Shown: positions 33,111 through 42,108 of the stretch, piece after piece
How positions within the stretch are numbered: position 1 is the first letter of the stretch
How the letters are laid out: each line of letters begins with the position of its first letter
From: Roseiflexus sp034432635
GTDB taxonomy: Bacteria > Chloroflexota > Chloroflexia > Chloroflexales > Roseiflexaceae
Assembly: GCA_034432635.1 (NCBI GenBank)
Contig: DAOUBK010000029.1
Span: forward strand, 1 to 64,000
Reading direction: 5' to 3'
Length of the DNA stretch: 64,000 bases
Program-made: the position numbers and the translations under genes
Notes under the pieces: model-generated
Databases searched by the model: none
The model's input: only the letters and a program-made list of their open reading frames with translations
Told to the model about the DNA's origin: nothing

Positions 33111-34172
33111 ATGCGCGTTCTGATTGTTGCAACCAGCGCAACGCTGCCGGGACTCAGGGATGAGGTGCGCAGCGGACGCCATCAGCGCGTCGATTATCTG
33201 GAGCTGGCACAGCGCTTCAGGACGGTGTATCACGATTATAACGCATTGCCATCACGTCGCCTGTGCCGCCGGATCGAGGACCTGTGTCGGCTCAACGTTC
33301 GTCAGGCGCTGGCGGTGGCGCATCTGGCGAAGCATGGCAGGTATGATGCAGTGGTAAGTCTTTCTGAACGGGTTGGCATCCCGCTGGCTCGTCTGCTCGA
33401 CCGGGGCATCCGGCACCTGGTGATTGTGCATCACGGTATGTCGCGGTTCAAATTGTGGTTGATCAGGGCATTGCATTTGCAGGATCGCTGGAATACTATC
33501 GTTGCCATCAGTCACGCCGAGGCGGAAGGGATGCGGGGAGCGCTCGGGCTCGACACTCAGCGTGTGGTGGCGCTCCATACGCCGGTCGATGTCGGTTTCT
33601 ACCGTCCGTCGCAACCATCAACCGGTCGTGAGGCATTCATCCAGAGCCTGGGATTGTCGCACCGCGACTATCCGACGCTCATTCGCGCCATGCGACGTCT
33701 GCCACACATTCCATGTCACCTGCGCGTGGGAAGCACATGGGTGCAGCGTCGCGGCGGTCACAAGCACGAAACGCTGCCGCCGAACGTAACTCTCCAGCCC
33801 TTCGTTCATCCCGACGAGTTGCGCCGCTGCTACGAAGCGAGTCGCTTCATCATCGTGCCGATCAAGGCATCGACACAGTGGAGCGCGGGGTGCACGTCCG
33901 TCCAGGCAGCCCAGGCAATGGGTAAACCGGTCATTGCCACGCGTCGACCGGGTTTGAGCGAATATCTCGTCGATGGTGAGACCGGCATACTGGTCGAACC
34001 GGGTGACGACCGGGGCATGGCAGCAGCAATTGAAATGTTGTGGAACGACCCGCAACGTGTGGTGCGCATGGGACGCAATGCACACGAGTGGATCGCACGT
34101 CGCCATTCGCTCGATCAGTGGCTGGATCGGGTTGTAATGCTAGTCGAACAGATAGCGCGACCTTCAAAGTAG
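33111..34172 (+). CDS. GT4-like glycosyltransferase
   Basis: A 353-residue glycosyltransferase of the GT-B fold. The N-terminal half is divergent (MRVLIVATSATLPGLRDEV); the C-terminal half has the donor-binding region ASTQWSAGCTSVQAAQAMGKPVIATRRPGLSEYLVDGETGILVEPGD, which corresponds to the GT4 E-x7-E region, but the first Glu of that motif is replaced (Ser or Gln at this site). It is probably cytosolic and adds a sugar to a lipid-linked chain. It lies just after a pseudogene and 47 bases before the flippase gene. Confidence 0.75.
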   Translation: MRVLIVATSATLPGLRDEVRSGRHQRVDYLELAQRFRTVYHDYNALPSRRLCRRIEDLCRLNVRQALAVAHLAKHGRYDAVVSLSERVGIPLARLLDRGIRHLVIVHHGMSRFKLWLIRALHLQDRWNTIVAISHAEAEGMRGALGLDTQRVVALHTPVDVGFYRPSQPSTGREAFIQSLGLSHRDYPTLIRAMRRLPHIPCHLRVGSTWVQRRGGHKHETLPPNVTLQPFVHPDELRRCYEASRFIIVPIKASTQWSAGCTSVQAAQAMGKPVIATRRPGLSEYLVDGETGILVEPGDDRGMAAAIEMLWNDPQRVVRMGRNAHEWIARRHSLDQWLDRVVMLVEQIARPSK

Positions 34173-34219
34173 GACGGGCAGGCAGCATCTTTTTCCGGTC
34201 AGTACCAATAGACACTTCT

Positions 34220-35686
34220 ATGAACCAACTCGCAACCACTGTGCTCCGCAATTCGATATTCGGCATGGCGGCGCACATCAGCATGAAGCTCCTCTCGTTC
34301 ACGTTCTCGGTGCTGATCATCCGCAACCTGGGTGCGACCGATTTCGGGCAGTATGCTGCTGTGCTCGGTTTTGGCAGCGTCTTCCTGTTCATTGCCGATC
34401 TTGGATTAAGCCCGTACACGGTGCGTGAAGTGGCGCGCCTGCGCGACCAGCCCGATGGTAAAGCGCGCATTCAGGCGTTGTATGCTGACGTCCTGACCAT
34501 GCGCCTGATCCTGTCGGTCATTGCAGGGATTCTGGTGATCAGCGCGGCAATCCTGACCGGACGACCGCTCCTGATGGTTGGCGCGATAGTAATCAACTCG
34601 TTCACCGTGCTGATCTATGCCGTTCACGGCAGCAGCGAAGCGGTGCTTTCCGGGTATGAACGCCTCGACCTGGTATCAGGGATGCAGGTTGTCAATCAAC
34701 TCGCGTTTGTGCTCATCGGTGGGCTGGCGCTCTGGCTGGGGTTTGGCTACTACGGGTTGATCATTGCAACGATGATCGGGGTGACCCTGATGACGGCGCT
34801 GGTCGTGCGTGCACTCTGGCGCCTGGGGGTGCGTCCCGGTCGCGTCACGTGGCGACGCTGGCTGCCGCTATTACGGGCTGCATTCCCGTTTGGCGTCATC
34901 GGTCTGACCCTGGGGATTTCATACCGTTTCGATACGGTGCTGCTCAACATCTATAACGGCGACACGATGACCGGATACTACAATGCGGCGTACAACCTGA
35001 TCTTCTCGCTGGTCACACTGTCGAATGTACTCAACACTGCCCTCTACCCATCACTCTCGCGGCAGTCGGTAACCGCGCCAGAGTCATTACCGCTGGTGTA
35101 CGAGCGTGTGTTGCGCTACCTGATGGTGGTGGCGTTGCCGATTGCGGTGGGTGGATTCATCGTCGCCGTTCCCCTGGTCGATCTGTTGTTTGGCGCTGCT
35201 TACGCGCCATCTGCTCCACTCTTCGCCATTCTGATCTGGGTGTTGCCATTGATGTTTCTCTCCGAATTTCTCGGCTATGTCGTCGTCATAGCCGGGCGCG
35301 AGGCGCTGGTCGCACGGTCGATCATCGTCAGCAGCAGTCTCAATGTCGTTGCCAACCTCCTGTTCATCCCGATGTTCGGCGTTGTGGCAGCGGCGGTCGT
35401 CACAGTGGCAACCGAGGCAGTGCTGGTGATACAGTATGTCTGGTTGACGCGCGACCTGCTGGGACGGATGCAGTGGGGCGCACTGCTGCGCTCGGCGCTG
35501 GCAGTGGTTGCAATGGCGGCGCTTGTCTATCTGACGCGCCACTTGCCGGTGCTGGCGACGATTGCCATCGGCGGAGCGCTCTACGGCGGGTTGCTGCTGG
35601 CGATGCGGGTCATCGGTCCGGATGAAACGGCATTTGTGCGCAGCATTCTGGCGGCGCGGCGTGCAGCGGCTGAAGGACATTTATAA
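34220..35686 (+). CDS. Wzx-type polysaccharide flippase
   Basis: A 488-residue membrane protein with about twelve to fourteen helices. The start MNQLATTVLRNSIFGMAAHI, with SFTFSVLIIRNLGATDFGQYAAVLGFGSVF, is characteristic of the polysaccharide-transport flippases of the MOP superfamily (PF01943 type), which move undecaprenyl-linked repeat units across the membrane. ADLGLSPYTVREVAR is the next conserved block. The ATG at 34220 fits the protein family; no strong ribosome site is seen, and the frame is open far upstream. It is the only flippase in the window and, with the ligase-like gene at 43068, suggests a Wzx/Wzy-type route. Confidence 0.85.
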   Translation: MNQLATTVLRNSIFGMAAHISMKLLSFTFSVLIIRNLGATDFGQYAAVLGFGSVFLFIADLGLSPYTVREVARLRDQPDGKARIQALYADVLTMRLILSVIAGILVISAAILTGRPLLMVGAIVINSFTVLIYAVHGSSEAVLSGYERLDLVSGMQVVNQLAFVLIGGLALWLGFGYYGLIIATMIGVTLMTALVVRALWRLGVRPGRVTWRRWLPLLRAAFPFGVIGLTLGISYRFDTVLLNIYNGDTMTGYYNAAYNLIFSLVTLSNVLNTALYPSLSRQSVTAPESLPLVYERVLRYLMVVALPIAVGGFIVAVPLVDLLFGAAYAPSAPLFAILIWVLPLMFLSEFLGYVVVIAGREALVARSIIVSSSLNVVANLLFIPMFGVVAAAVVTVATEAVLVIQYVWLTRDLLGRMQWGALLRSALAVVAMAALVYLTRHLPVLATIAIGGALYGGLLLAMRVIGPDETAFVRSILAARRAAAEGHL

Positions 35687-35704
35687 GAGATATGGGGGGA
35701 TAAT

Positions 35705-37060
35705 GTGAAGATCGTTCTGCCGGTACATCACTTTTTGCCGAAACACGTCGGAGGGGCTGAACTCTATACCTTGAGATTGTCCAGCCTGCTTCATGCTCGT
35801 GGTCACAGCGTCGAAATCGTATGTGTCGAGTCGCTTGATGGAAATCCCGATGTCCAGGTGGAGGCGGAAAGAGATGTTTACCGTGACATTCCTGTATGGC
35901 GACTCAGGCTGCCGCGTGGTTGCGTCCCTGGAGGAGCAGGCATGCTTTATGACTATGCACCGCTTGGGGCGTGGTTTGCCGACTATCTACAGCGGGAACA
36001 TCCGGATATTATCCACTTCCAGGCGGGCTACCTGATCGGGGTAGCACCACTTCGTGCTGCTGTAAGCGTGGGTATACCAACAGTGCTCACGCTCCACGAT
36101 CACTGGTTTCTTTGCCCGCGAATTATGTTACAACGCGGTGATGGCAGTATCTGTACCGCGATCCCTGAGGATTCCGCCGGATGTGCATGGTGTATGCTGC
36201 TCGAGAGGCGACGCTATTATGTGGCCGATCGCCTGACAGGTGGTCTTGCGGGTCGTCTTGCACAGTCGTTTGTGCTTACCCCACAAAGGGCAGCTATTGC
36301 GGAGCGCCGTTCGACTCTTATGGAGTCTCTGAATCTGCCGGATATCGTGATCGTGCCATCAATGTATCTTGCCAGTCGTTTTGCCGGATATATCCAACCC
36401 GGACGAATGATAGTTTCGCGCGGAGGGATCGATCTTGCTCCTTTCCAGAATATGCCATCAGTGCAGCACCATGGTGTGCTACGTTTTGGATTTATTGGCT
36501 TGATTGCTCCTCATAAAGGGGTGCATCTGCTAGTTGAAGCGTTTCGCCTGTTAGATAGCCGGAAACAACCGGTTGAATTGCATATATATGGTAATACTGA
36601 TGCATTTCCGGCTTACGTCAAAGAGTTACGTCAGAAAGCGCGAGGTGATGATCGTATCCACTTCCACGGTCGTTTCGAGCCATCTCGCATCGCAGAAGTA
36701 TTTGCCAGCTTTGACGTCACTGTATTACCGTCACTCGGCCATGAGAATAATCCACTCGTGATTCTGGAGTCTCATGCTGCCGGAATACCGGTAATAACAG
36801 CAGCAATGGCAGGTATGAGAGAGTTGGTGGATCACGCAGAGAATGGGTTGCATTTCAAGGCGGCAGACGCCAGAGATCTGGCGCGACAGATGCAGTTGTT
36901 GATCGATGATGCCGACCTTTTACCACGATTACGCAAAGGCATCCGACCTCCACGGGGCATCGACCAGGAGGTAGAAGATTTGCTCGGCATCTATGAACGT
37001 CTCAGTCAGCAACGGAACAATTCGCGCGTCGAGGTGGTGGAATGTCTGCGCGCGTCCTGA
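35705..37060 (+). CDS. GT4 glycosyltransferase
   Basis: A 451-residue GT-B glycosyltransferase. MKIVLPVHHFLPKHVGGAEL is the typical family 4 start with the GGAE acceptor loop; FIGLIAPHKGVHLLVEAF and LPSLGHENNPLVILESHAAGIPVITAAMAGMRELV contain the donor-site E-x7-type motif. A CPRIMLQRG and CAWC segment (around residues 138-160) may bind metal. It starts with GTG after GGGGGGA. Composition is more AT-rich than flanking genes. The 3' end overlaps the next gene by 19 bases, so both should be translated together. Confidence 0.85.
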   Translation: MKIVLPVHHFLPKHVGGAELYTLRLSSLLHARGHSVEIVCVESLDGNPDVQVEAERDVYRDIPVWRLRLPRGCVPGGAGMLYDYAPLGAWFADYLQREHPDIIHFQAGYLIGVAPLRAAVSVGIPTVLTLHDHWFLCPRIMLQRGDGSICTAIPEDSAGCAWCMLLERRRYYVADRLTGGLAGRLAQSFVLTPQRAAIAERRSTLMESLNLPDIVIVPSMYLASRFAGYIQPGRMIVSRGGIDLAPFQNMPSVQHHGVLRFGFIGLIAPHKGVHLLVEAFRLLDSRKQPVELHIYGNTDAFPAYVKELRQKARGDDRIHFHGRFEPSRIAEVFASFDVTVLPSLGHENNPLVILESHAAGIPVITAAMAGMRELVDHAENGLHFKAADARDLARQMQLLIDDADLLPRLRKGIRPPRGIDQEVEDLLGIYERLSQQRNNSRVEVVECLRAS

Positions 37061-37944
37061 TCATCATCCTCTGCTACAACGGAATCGCCGATACCCTGGC
37101 ATGCCTGGAATCGTTGCAGCGCGTGGAGTACCCGTCATATGATGTGCTGGTCGTCGATAACGCCTCGAGTGATGGCACACCGGAAACAGTGCGTGCGCAG
37201 TTTCCGCTCGTGACCGTGATCGAGAACGGCGCGAACCTGGGGTTCGCCGCAGGGAACAACGTCGGTTTGCGCTATGCACTGCGCCACGGATACGACTACG
37301 CACTGCTGCTCAACAACGATACCGAAGTTGCGCCTGATTTCCTCGATTGCCTGGTCGAAGTCGCCGCGTCTGACCCATCTATCGGTGCGGTTGGACCGAC
37401 CATTACCTATTACGACCGTCCTGACCTGATCTGGTCGGCGGGGGGCGTCATTGATTGGAGACGTGGTGCTGCGCGAATGCGCACTGACGAGGTCGATACC
37501 GGACGGGAACGCGAGCCGGTTGAGGTGGACTTTGTAACTGGCTGCACGTTGCTGGTCGGTCGAGCAGCACTGGAGCGCGCCGGATTGCTCGATGAACGCT
37601 TCTTCATGTACTTCGAGGAAACGGAATGGTGTGTCCGCATCCGACGCGCCGGTTTCCGAATCGTCTACGTCCCACAATCGCGTGTGCTCCACAAAATACC
37701 GCTCGATGCACGATTCGACAAGGAGTATCTGGCATACTATATGACCCGCAACCGTCTCCTGTTCCTGCGGGCAACCGGCGTACCGCTCCATACCTGGCTG
37801 CATGCACTGTTCGTTCAGGATTTACGCACCTACCTGAGCCTGGTGTTCCGCCCAAAATGGCGCACCCGCCCTGGACGTATCGGTATGCGCCATGCCTGGA
37901 TGGACTTCTGGCGTGGGCGGTTTGGGAAGTGGGACATGGCGTGA
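37042..37944 (+). CDS. GT2 glycosyltransferase (rhamnosyltransferase-like)
   Basis: A 300-residue cytosolic GT-A enzyme. VLIIILCYNGIADTLACLESL, VVDNASSDGTPETV, NLGFAAGNNVGLRYAL, LLLNNDTEV (DxD-like) and the terminal FFMYFEETEWCVRIRRAGF identify the rhamnosyltransferase/WcaA-like group of family 2. A short hydrophobic stretch near the end suggests loose membrane association. The start overlaps the preceding GT4 gene by 19 bases. Donor sugar is not known. The gene ends a run of five closely packed genes and is followed by a palindromic heptamer tract. Confidence 0.87.
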   Translation: MSARVLIIILCYNGIADTLACLESLQRVEYPSYDVLVVDNASSDGTPETVRAQFPLVTVIENGANLGFAAGNNVGLRYALRHGYDYALLLNNDTEVAPDFLDCLVEVAASDPSIGAVGPTITYYDRPDLIWSAGGVIDWRRGAARMRTDEVDTGREREPVEVDFVTGCTLLVGRAALERAGLLDERFFMYFEETEWCVRIRRAGFRIVYVPQSRVLHKIPLDARFDKEYLAYYMTRNRLLFLRATGVPLHTWLHALFVQDLRTYLSLVFRPKWRTRPGRIGMRHAWMDFWRGRFGKWDMA

Positions 37945-37952
37945 GGAGGCGG

Positions 37953-37983
37953 AACGTTGAACGTTCAACGTTCAACGTTGAAC
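37953..37983. repeat. GTTGAAC heptamer tract, site C, with a 20-bp perfect palindrome
   Basis: Four units, GTTGAAC, GTTCAAC, GTTCAAC, GTTGAAC, in strict seven-base register. Positions 37953-37972 (AACGTTGAACGTTCAACGTT) are identical to their own reverse complement. It is placed nine bases after a stop codon, as a terminator or mRNA-end structure might be. Confidence 0.75.
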
Positions 37984-38035
37984 ACCCCCCGAAAATGACA
38001 ATTTCGTTAGTCACCCTTCCCAACCGTTTAGTACA

Positions 38036-38058
38036 CCGTCACCCCTGCGTGCTATAGT
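38036..38058 (+). promoter_or_regulatory. Candidate promoter shared in sequence with 48457-48479
   Basis: An extended -10 (TGC then TATAGT at 38053-38058) sits in a 23-base block starting CCGTCACCCC that matches 48457-48479 at 19 of 23 positions. The next gene starts at 38108. Confidence 0.4.
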
Positions 38059-38107
38059 CTCGTCGGGTTTGCCTGCTGATGGCGCTCACTGGAAGGAGAT
38101 TGTGGGT

Positions 38108-39655
38108 ATGCGGAAGATTATTGCTGGCATAGTACTGATTGGAACTATCATCCTCTCTGCCTGCGGTTCGCTGGCGTCGGCGCCGGCAACCCCTGAGAGC
38201 TGGACACCGCCTACAGCGACGGCAACTCCCGTACCGACTGCAATTCCAACGCCGACGCGCCCGGCATTGACGACGTATACCGTCCAGCGTGGCACTATCG
38301 AACGACGTGTGGAGTTGCAGGGACGGGTCGCCGCAGTTGGTGAGCGCGAGCTGTCTTTTGCGATTGACGGGGTTGTCAAGAGCGTCTACGTTACCCCTGA
38401 CGCCGAGATTACGAAGGGGCAGGTGCTGGCGGAACTGGAGGCGGGTGAACTGGAGGATCGCCTGGCACAGGCAAAGGAGCAATACACACTGGCGCAACAG
38501 CAGCTCGATCGCGCGCTTGGCGAGATGCGTTTCCCGTTGCGGCGCGCCGAGCTTGATCTGGAAGTGGCGCGCGCAGCACTGGCACAACTGCTCGCCCCAC
38601 CCGACGCTACCAAAATTGCTGCAGCCCGTGCTGCGCTTCAGCAGGCGGAAGCAGCTCGCGACCGCGCGCGCAACGACGCATCGGCAGTCAAAACGCGTGC
38701 CGAACTTGCACTTCAGCAGGCGCAGAAACGGCTGATCGCTGCACAGGCAGAGTTCAGCGCCGCACTGTATGCCGCAGAGCAGGACAAAACCAACAACAGC
38801 GCCCAGGAACGCCTCGCGCGTGCCGGTGATGCACTGCGCGCAGCAGAAGAAGAAGTCGCGCGACTCCAGATCGAGTACGACACCGCCCGCAACAACGAAA
38901 TTGCTGCGGTGCAGGCAGCCGAAGCGCAGGTGATGCTGGCGCAAACCGCACTCAACGAGTTGCTCAAAGGCCCCGATCCGCTCAAGGTCGCCGAAGCGCG
39001 GCGCGCGGTTGCTATGGCAGAACTAGCAGTCGAGCAGGCGCGCATCAATCTCCGCGTCGATCCGCAACTCGAGCGTGCAGTCGAAGAGGCAAAACAGGGA
39101 GTCGACGATATTCAGCGCCAGATTGAGGCGCTCAAACTGGTTGCCGGGTTCGATGGGCGCATTCTGGCAGTGAATGTTGCACTCGGCTCGGTCGTTCGCG
39201 CCGGAGAACCGGCCTTCATTGCGCTGGATCCGTCGGTAGCTGCCGATGCACTGGAAGTGCTGATCACGAGCAGTTCGGCACCGCTGGTTGCCGGGCAACC
39301 TGTGTCAATCTCCTTCGCGCGCTATCCGGGTGTAACGTACCAGGGGACGGTCACCGGCACTCCCGGCAGCGGATCGAATGGCACTGCGGCGCTGAGTGGC
39401 TACCACATTGCCTATGAGCCAGCCGACCTGCGACTCGAAACGGGAGACGCAGCCACAGTGACGGTCGTTCTGGCGCGGCGTGAAGGCATTCTCTGGTTGC
39501 CGCCGAAAGCCATTCGCGCTGACTCGCGCAGTTATGTGCTGGTACAGCGTGGCGATCGCCCGGAGCGGGTCGATATCGAAACAGGACTGACGACGCAGGA
39601 TCGCGTGGAGATCATCAGCGGTCTGAACGAAGGTGATGTCGTCATAGGGCAGTAG
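38108..39655 (+). CDS. HlyD/MFP-type periplasmic adaptor lipoprotein
   Basis: A 515-residue secreted lipoprotein. The signal MRKIIAGIVLIGTIILSAC ends in lipobox LSAC (C19). A Pro/Thr-rich linker follows, then the biotinyl-lipoyl half (GRVAAVGERELSFAIDGVVK, VTPDAEITKGQVLAELEAGE), a long alpha-helical hairpin coiled coil (about 115-340), the second lipoyl half (FDGRILAVNVALGSVVRAGEP) and beta-barrel domains. This is a membrane fusion protein layout, as in MacA. The usual ABC transporter (MacB) is absent from the window, so the partner is unknown. AAGGAG precedes the ATG at 38108 by nine bases. Confidence 0.85.
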   Translation: MRKIIAGIVLIGTIILSACGSLASAPATPESWTPPTATATPVPTAIPTPTRPALTTYTVQRGTIERRVELQGRVAAVGERELSFAIDGVVKSVYVTPDAEITKGQVLAELEAGELEDRLAQAKEQYTLAQQQLDRALGEMRFPLRRAELDLEVARAALAQLLAPPDATKIAAARAALQQAEAARDRARNDASAVKTRAELALQQAQKRLIAAQAEFSAALYAAEQDKTNNSAQERLARAGDALRAAEEEVARLQIEYDTARNNEIAAVQAAEAQVMLAQTALNELLKGPDPLKVAEARRAVAMAELAVEQARINLRVDPQLERAVEEAKQGVDDIQRQIEALKLVAGFDGRILAVNVALGSVVRAGEPAFIALDPSVAADALEVLITSSSAPLVAGQPVSISFARYPGVTYQGTVTGTPGSGSNGTAALSGYHIAYEPADLRLETGDAATVTVVLARREGILWLPPKAIRADSRSYVLVQRGDRPERVDIETGLTTQDRVEIISGLNEGDVVIGQ

Positions 39656-39664
39656 GAGCGAGGT

Positions 39665-40825
39665 ATGCGGATCGGCATCGATGTGCGCTATCTGTCGCAC
39701 GGTCTGGTTGGCGGCGTTCATACCTATATCAAGCACTTCGTTGCGGAATTGTGCGCGATCGCCGCCGATCATCAGATCGTTCTGTACGCCGACACCAAAC
39801 GTCCCTTTGAACTGGACAATCTACCACCGATGGTGACGCTCCGGTTGCTCCCGTACCGGGGTCCGCAGTCGAGTGTCTATCTGGACTACATTGGTCTGCG
39901 GCGTGCAATGGCGCGTGACCGCCTCGATGTCGTGCATTACCCGGCGAACTACGGTTTTCGCGTTCCCGGTGCTCCGGTGGTGGTGACGCTCCATGACGCA
40001 CTGACAATTATGCCGCTCCGTGAAACGATGTTCAGCCCCGGTTCGCGGCGCACCCTGCGTTCGATGGCGATGACCGCCTATCTGCATATCGGCTCACGCC
40101 TGATGCTGCACAACGCCGATATGCTCCTGACCGTTTCGGAGCATGCAAAGCAGGATATTCTCCGGTACTGCCGATTCGATCCACAGCGTATCATCGCCAT
40201 TCCGCACGCACCAACGCCAGATATGCGCCGGGTAAGCGACGAAACTATCCTTACTGCTGTCCGCCAGCGTTACGGGATCGATCAGCCGTTCATTCTCGCA
40301 GATGCGCTGAAAAACCCCGGCGTACTGGTGCGCGCCTGGCGGCGACTGCCGGCGCCGCTGCGTCGGAGCCATCGGATCGTCTTTTTCTCACGCCATCCCG
40401 CGCCACTGCCGGTCGTCTTCGAAGCGGTCGAACGTGATGGGGCAGCGCTGCTGATCAACCCGCCGCGCCCCGACCTGATTGCGCTGTACAGTATGGCGGA
40501 GGTGTTTGTCTTTCCATCCTGGTTTGAAGGTTTTGGCATTCCGGTGCTGGAAGCAATGATCTGCGGTGCGCCGGTGATTGTCTCGAATCGAGGACCGCTG
40601 CCCGAGGTGTCAGGGGGAGCAGCGCTGGTGATGGACGCCGAAGACGATGTTGCTCTTGCCGGGTATCTGGAGCGATTGCTGACCAATCCGGCGGAAGCAT
40701 CCTATTGGCGCGAACGTGGTTTTGCGCACTCAGCGCAGTTCAGCTGGCGCAAGACCGCACAGCGCATCTTGGAGAGTTATGAGCAGGCGCTGCGCACAAC
40801 CCGGCGCGCAGCGGCTGTCGCCTGA
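39665..40825 (+). CDS. GT4 glycosyltransferase
   Basis: A 386-residue GT-B glycosyltransferase. MRIGIDVRYLSHGLVGGVHTYIKHF is the typical start with the glycine-rich acceptor loop; VVTLHDALTIM lies at the end of the N-domain, and FPSWFEGFGIPVLEAMICGAPVIVSNRGPLPEVSGGAAL holds the E-x7-E donor motif (EGFGIPVLE). This group usually transfers mannose or rhamnose. GGAGCGAGG lies before the ATG, ten bases after the preceding stop. It belongs to a compact run of genes to 44.5 kb. Confidence 0.88.
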   Translation: MRIGIDVRYLSHGLVGGVHTYIKHFVAELCAIAADHQIVLYADTKRPFELDNLPPMVTLRLLPYRGPQSSVYLDYIGLRRAMARDRLDVVHYPANYGFRVPGAPVVVTLHDALTIMPLRETMFSPGSRRTLRSMAMTAYLHIGSRLMLHNADMLLTVSEHAKQDILRYCRFDPQRIIAIPHAPTPDMRRVSDETILTAVRQRYGIDQPFILADALKNPGVLVRAWRRLPAPLRRSHRIVFFSRHPAPLPVVFEAVERDGAALLINPPRPDLIALYSMAEVFVFPSWFEGFGIPVLEAMICGAPVIVSNRGPLPEVSGGAALVMDAEDDVALAGYLERLLTNPAEASYWRERGFAHSAQFSWRKTAQRILESYEQALRTTRRAAAVA

Positions 40826-40853
40826 AGATACTGTCTGATGAGGTTGTCGCACC

Positions 40854-42095
40854 ATGCGCATTCTCGCCCTCACATCCTGGTGGCCCGAACCGGCAGACAA
40901 TGGCATCAAGCTGCGGATTCGCTATCTTCTGCGTGCAATGGCCTGCCATCACGAAATCCATCTCATAGCGCTCACCCACGACAACGCCAATACTTCACAC
41001 CGCAGGGAGATCGATCAACTGTGTGCATCGGCAAGAGTGCTATCGGCACCGCAGAGGAACCCAGGTCGCCGCGATGTGATCGCTAGTTTATGGTATGTAC
41101 AGCCAGCATCCGTGCGTGTTCGCTGGAATCCTCATTGGAGCGCTGTTGTGCGTGAACAGGCTGCGGCGCTGAAGCCTGACGTTGTTCTGTCCATCGAACT
41201 GTCGACCGCCGTTTACGCATGTGAGATTCCTGGTGTGGTACGCGTCCTTGACGATCCTGAACTGGTCGGAATGTCAGCCTGGTATCAGGCGGCTTCTGCA
41301 CTGGGTAAGTTGCGCGCCTGGCTGACGTGGTATAAGCAGCGTTCATATGTTCGCCATTTGTTGCGCTCGTTCGATGCGTGTAGTGTTGTTTCGGACGCAG
41401 AGTTCGAACTTGTGCGCTCACTGGCGCCTGCCGATACGCACCTTGCCGTGATACCTAACGGCGCAGATCTGAGCGGAAGTATAGGCGAGTGGGGCGAACC
41501 GCAACCTGACACTCTCATCTATCCCGGTTCGCTTACCTATAGCGCCAACCTGGATGCAGTACAATATTTTCTGCAAGACATCTTTCCCCGTATACGTCAA
41601 CGACGTTCAGGTGTTCGACTGCGTATCACTGGACGCGTTGAACCAGAACAACTCGCTGTATTGCCATCCTACAATGGCGTTGATGTACTGGGTTTGGTGC
41701 CTGACGTTCGGACGGAGGTCGCCCGCGCGTGGTGCGAGGTGGTCCCTCTGCGTGAAGGAAGCGGCACGCGCTTGAAAGTTCTGGAAGCCCTGGCGCTTGG
41801 CACGCCGGTTGTCTCGACGTCAAAAGGCATCGAAGGACTGGCGCTGGATCACGATCATCATGTACTGGTGGCCGACAGCCCAGAGTCGTTCGCTACCGCC
41901 ACGCTACGCATCCTCAATCAACCAGCGTTGCGTGCGCGTCTTGCGGAAGCCGGACATCGTCGTGTGGCAGAACTGTATGACTGGCGGATCATTGGGCAAA
42001 GGATGAATGAATTGATCGCGGAAATTGTTCACCGTCGTTCGGATGGAAGAGTGGTTTGCAGCGCGCACGCCCGAAAAGAGGGGGCGAATCGCTAA
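40854..42095 (+). CDS. GT4 glycosyltransferase (XrtA/PEP-CTERM-locus sugar transferase-like)
   Basis: A 413-residue GT-B enzyme. MRILALTSWWPEPADNGIKLRIRYLLRAM and HEIHLIALTH resemble the sugar transferases often found in exopolysaccharide/XrtA loci. YPGSLTYSANLDAVQYFLQDIFP and VVPLREGSGTRLKVLEALALGTPVVSTSKGIEGL form the C-domain, with the GSGTRLKVLE donor loop. No PEP-CTERM protein or exosortase is seen here. The stop is 13 bases before the next gene. Confidence 0.85.
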   Translation: MRILALTSWWPEPADNGIKLRIRYLLRAMACHHEIHLIALTHDNANTSHRREIDQLCASARVLSAPQRNPGRRDVIASLWYVQPASVRVRWNPHWSAVVREQAAALKPDVVLSIELSTAVYACEIPGVVRVLDDPELVGMSAWYQAASALGKLRAWLTWYKQRSYVRHLLRSFDACSVVSDAEFELVRSLAPADTHLAVIPNGADLSGSIGEWGEPQPDTLIYPGSLTYSANLDAVQYFLQDIFPRIRQRRSGVRLRITGRVEPEQLAVLPSYNGVDVLGLVPDVRTEVARAWCEVVPLREGSGTRLKVLEALALGTPVVSTSKGIEGLALDHDHHVLVADSPESFATATLRILNQPALRARLAEAGHRRVAELYDWRIIGQRMNELIAEIVHRRSDGRVVCSAHARKEGANR

Positions 42096-42108
42096 GGGTA
42101 TGGTTTCT

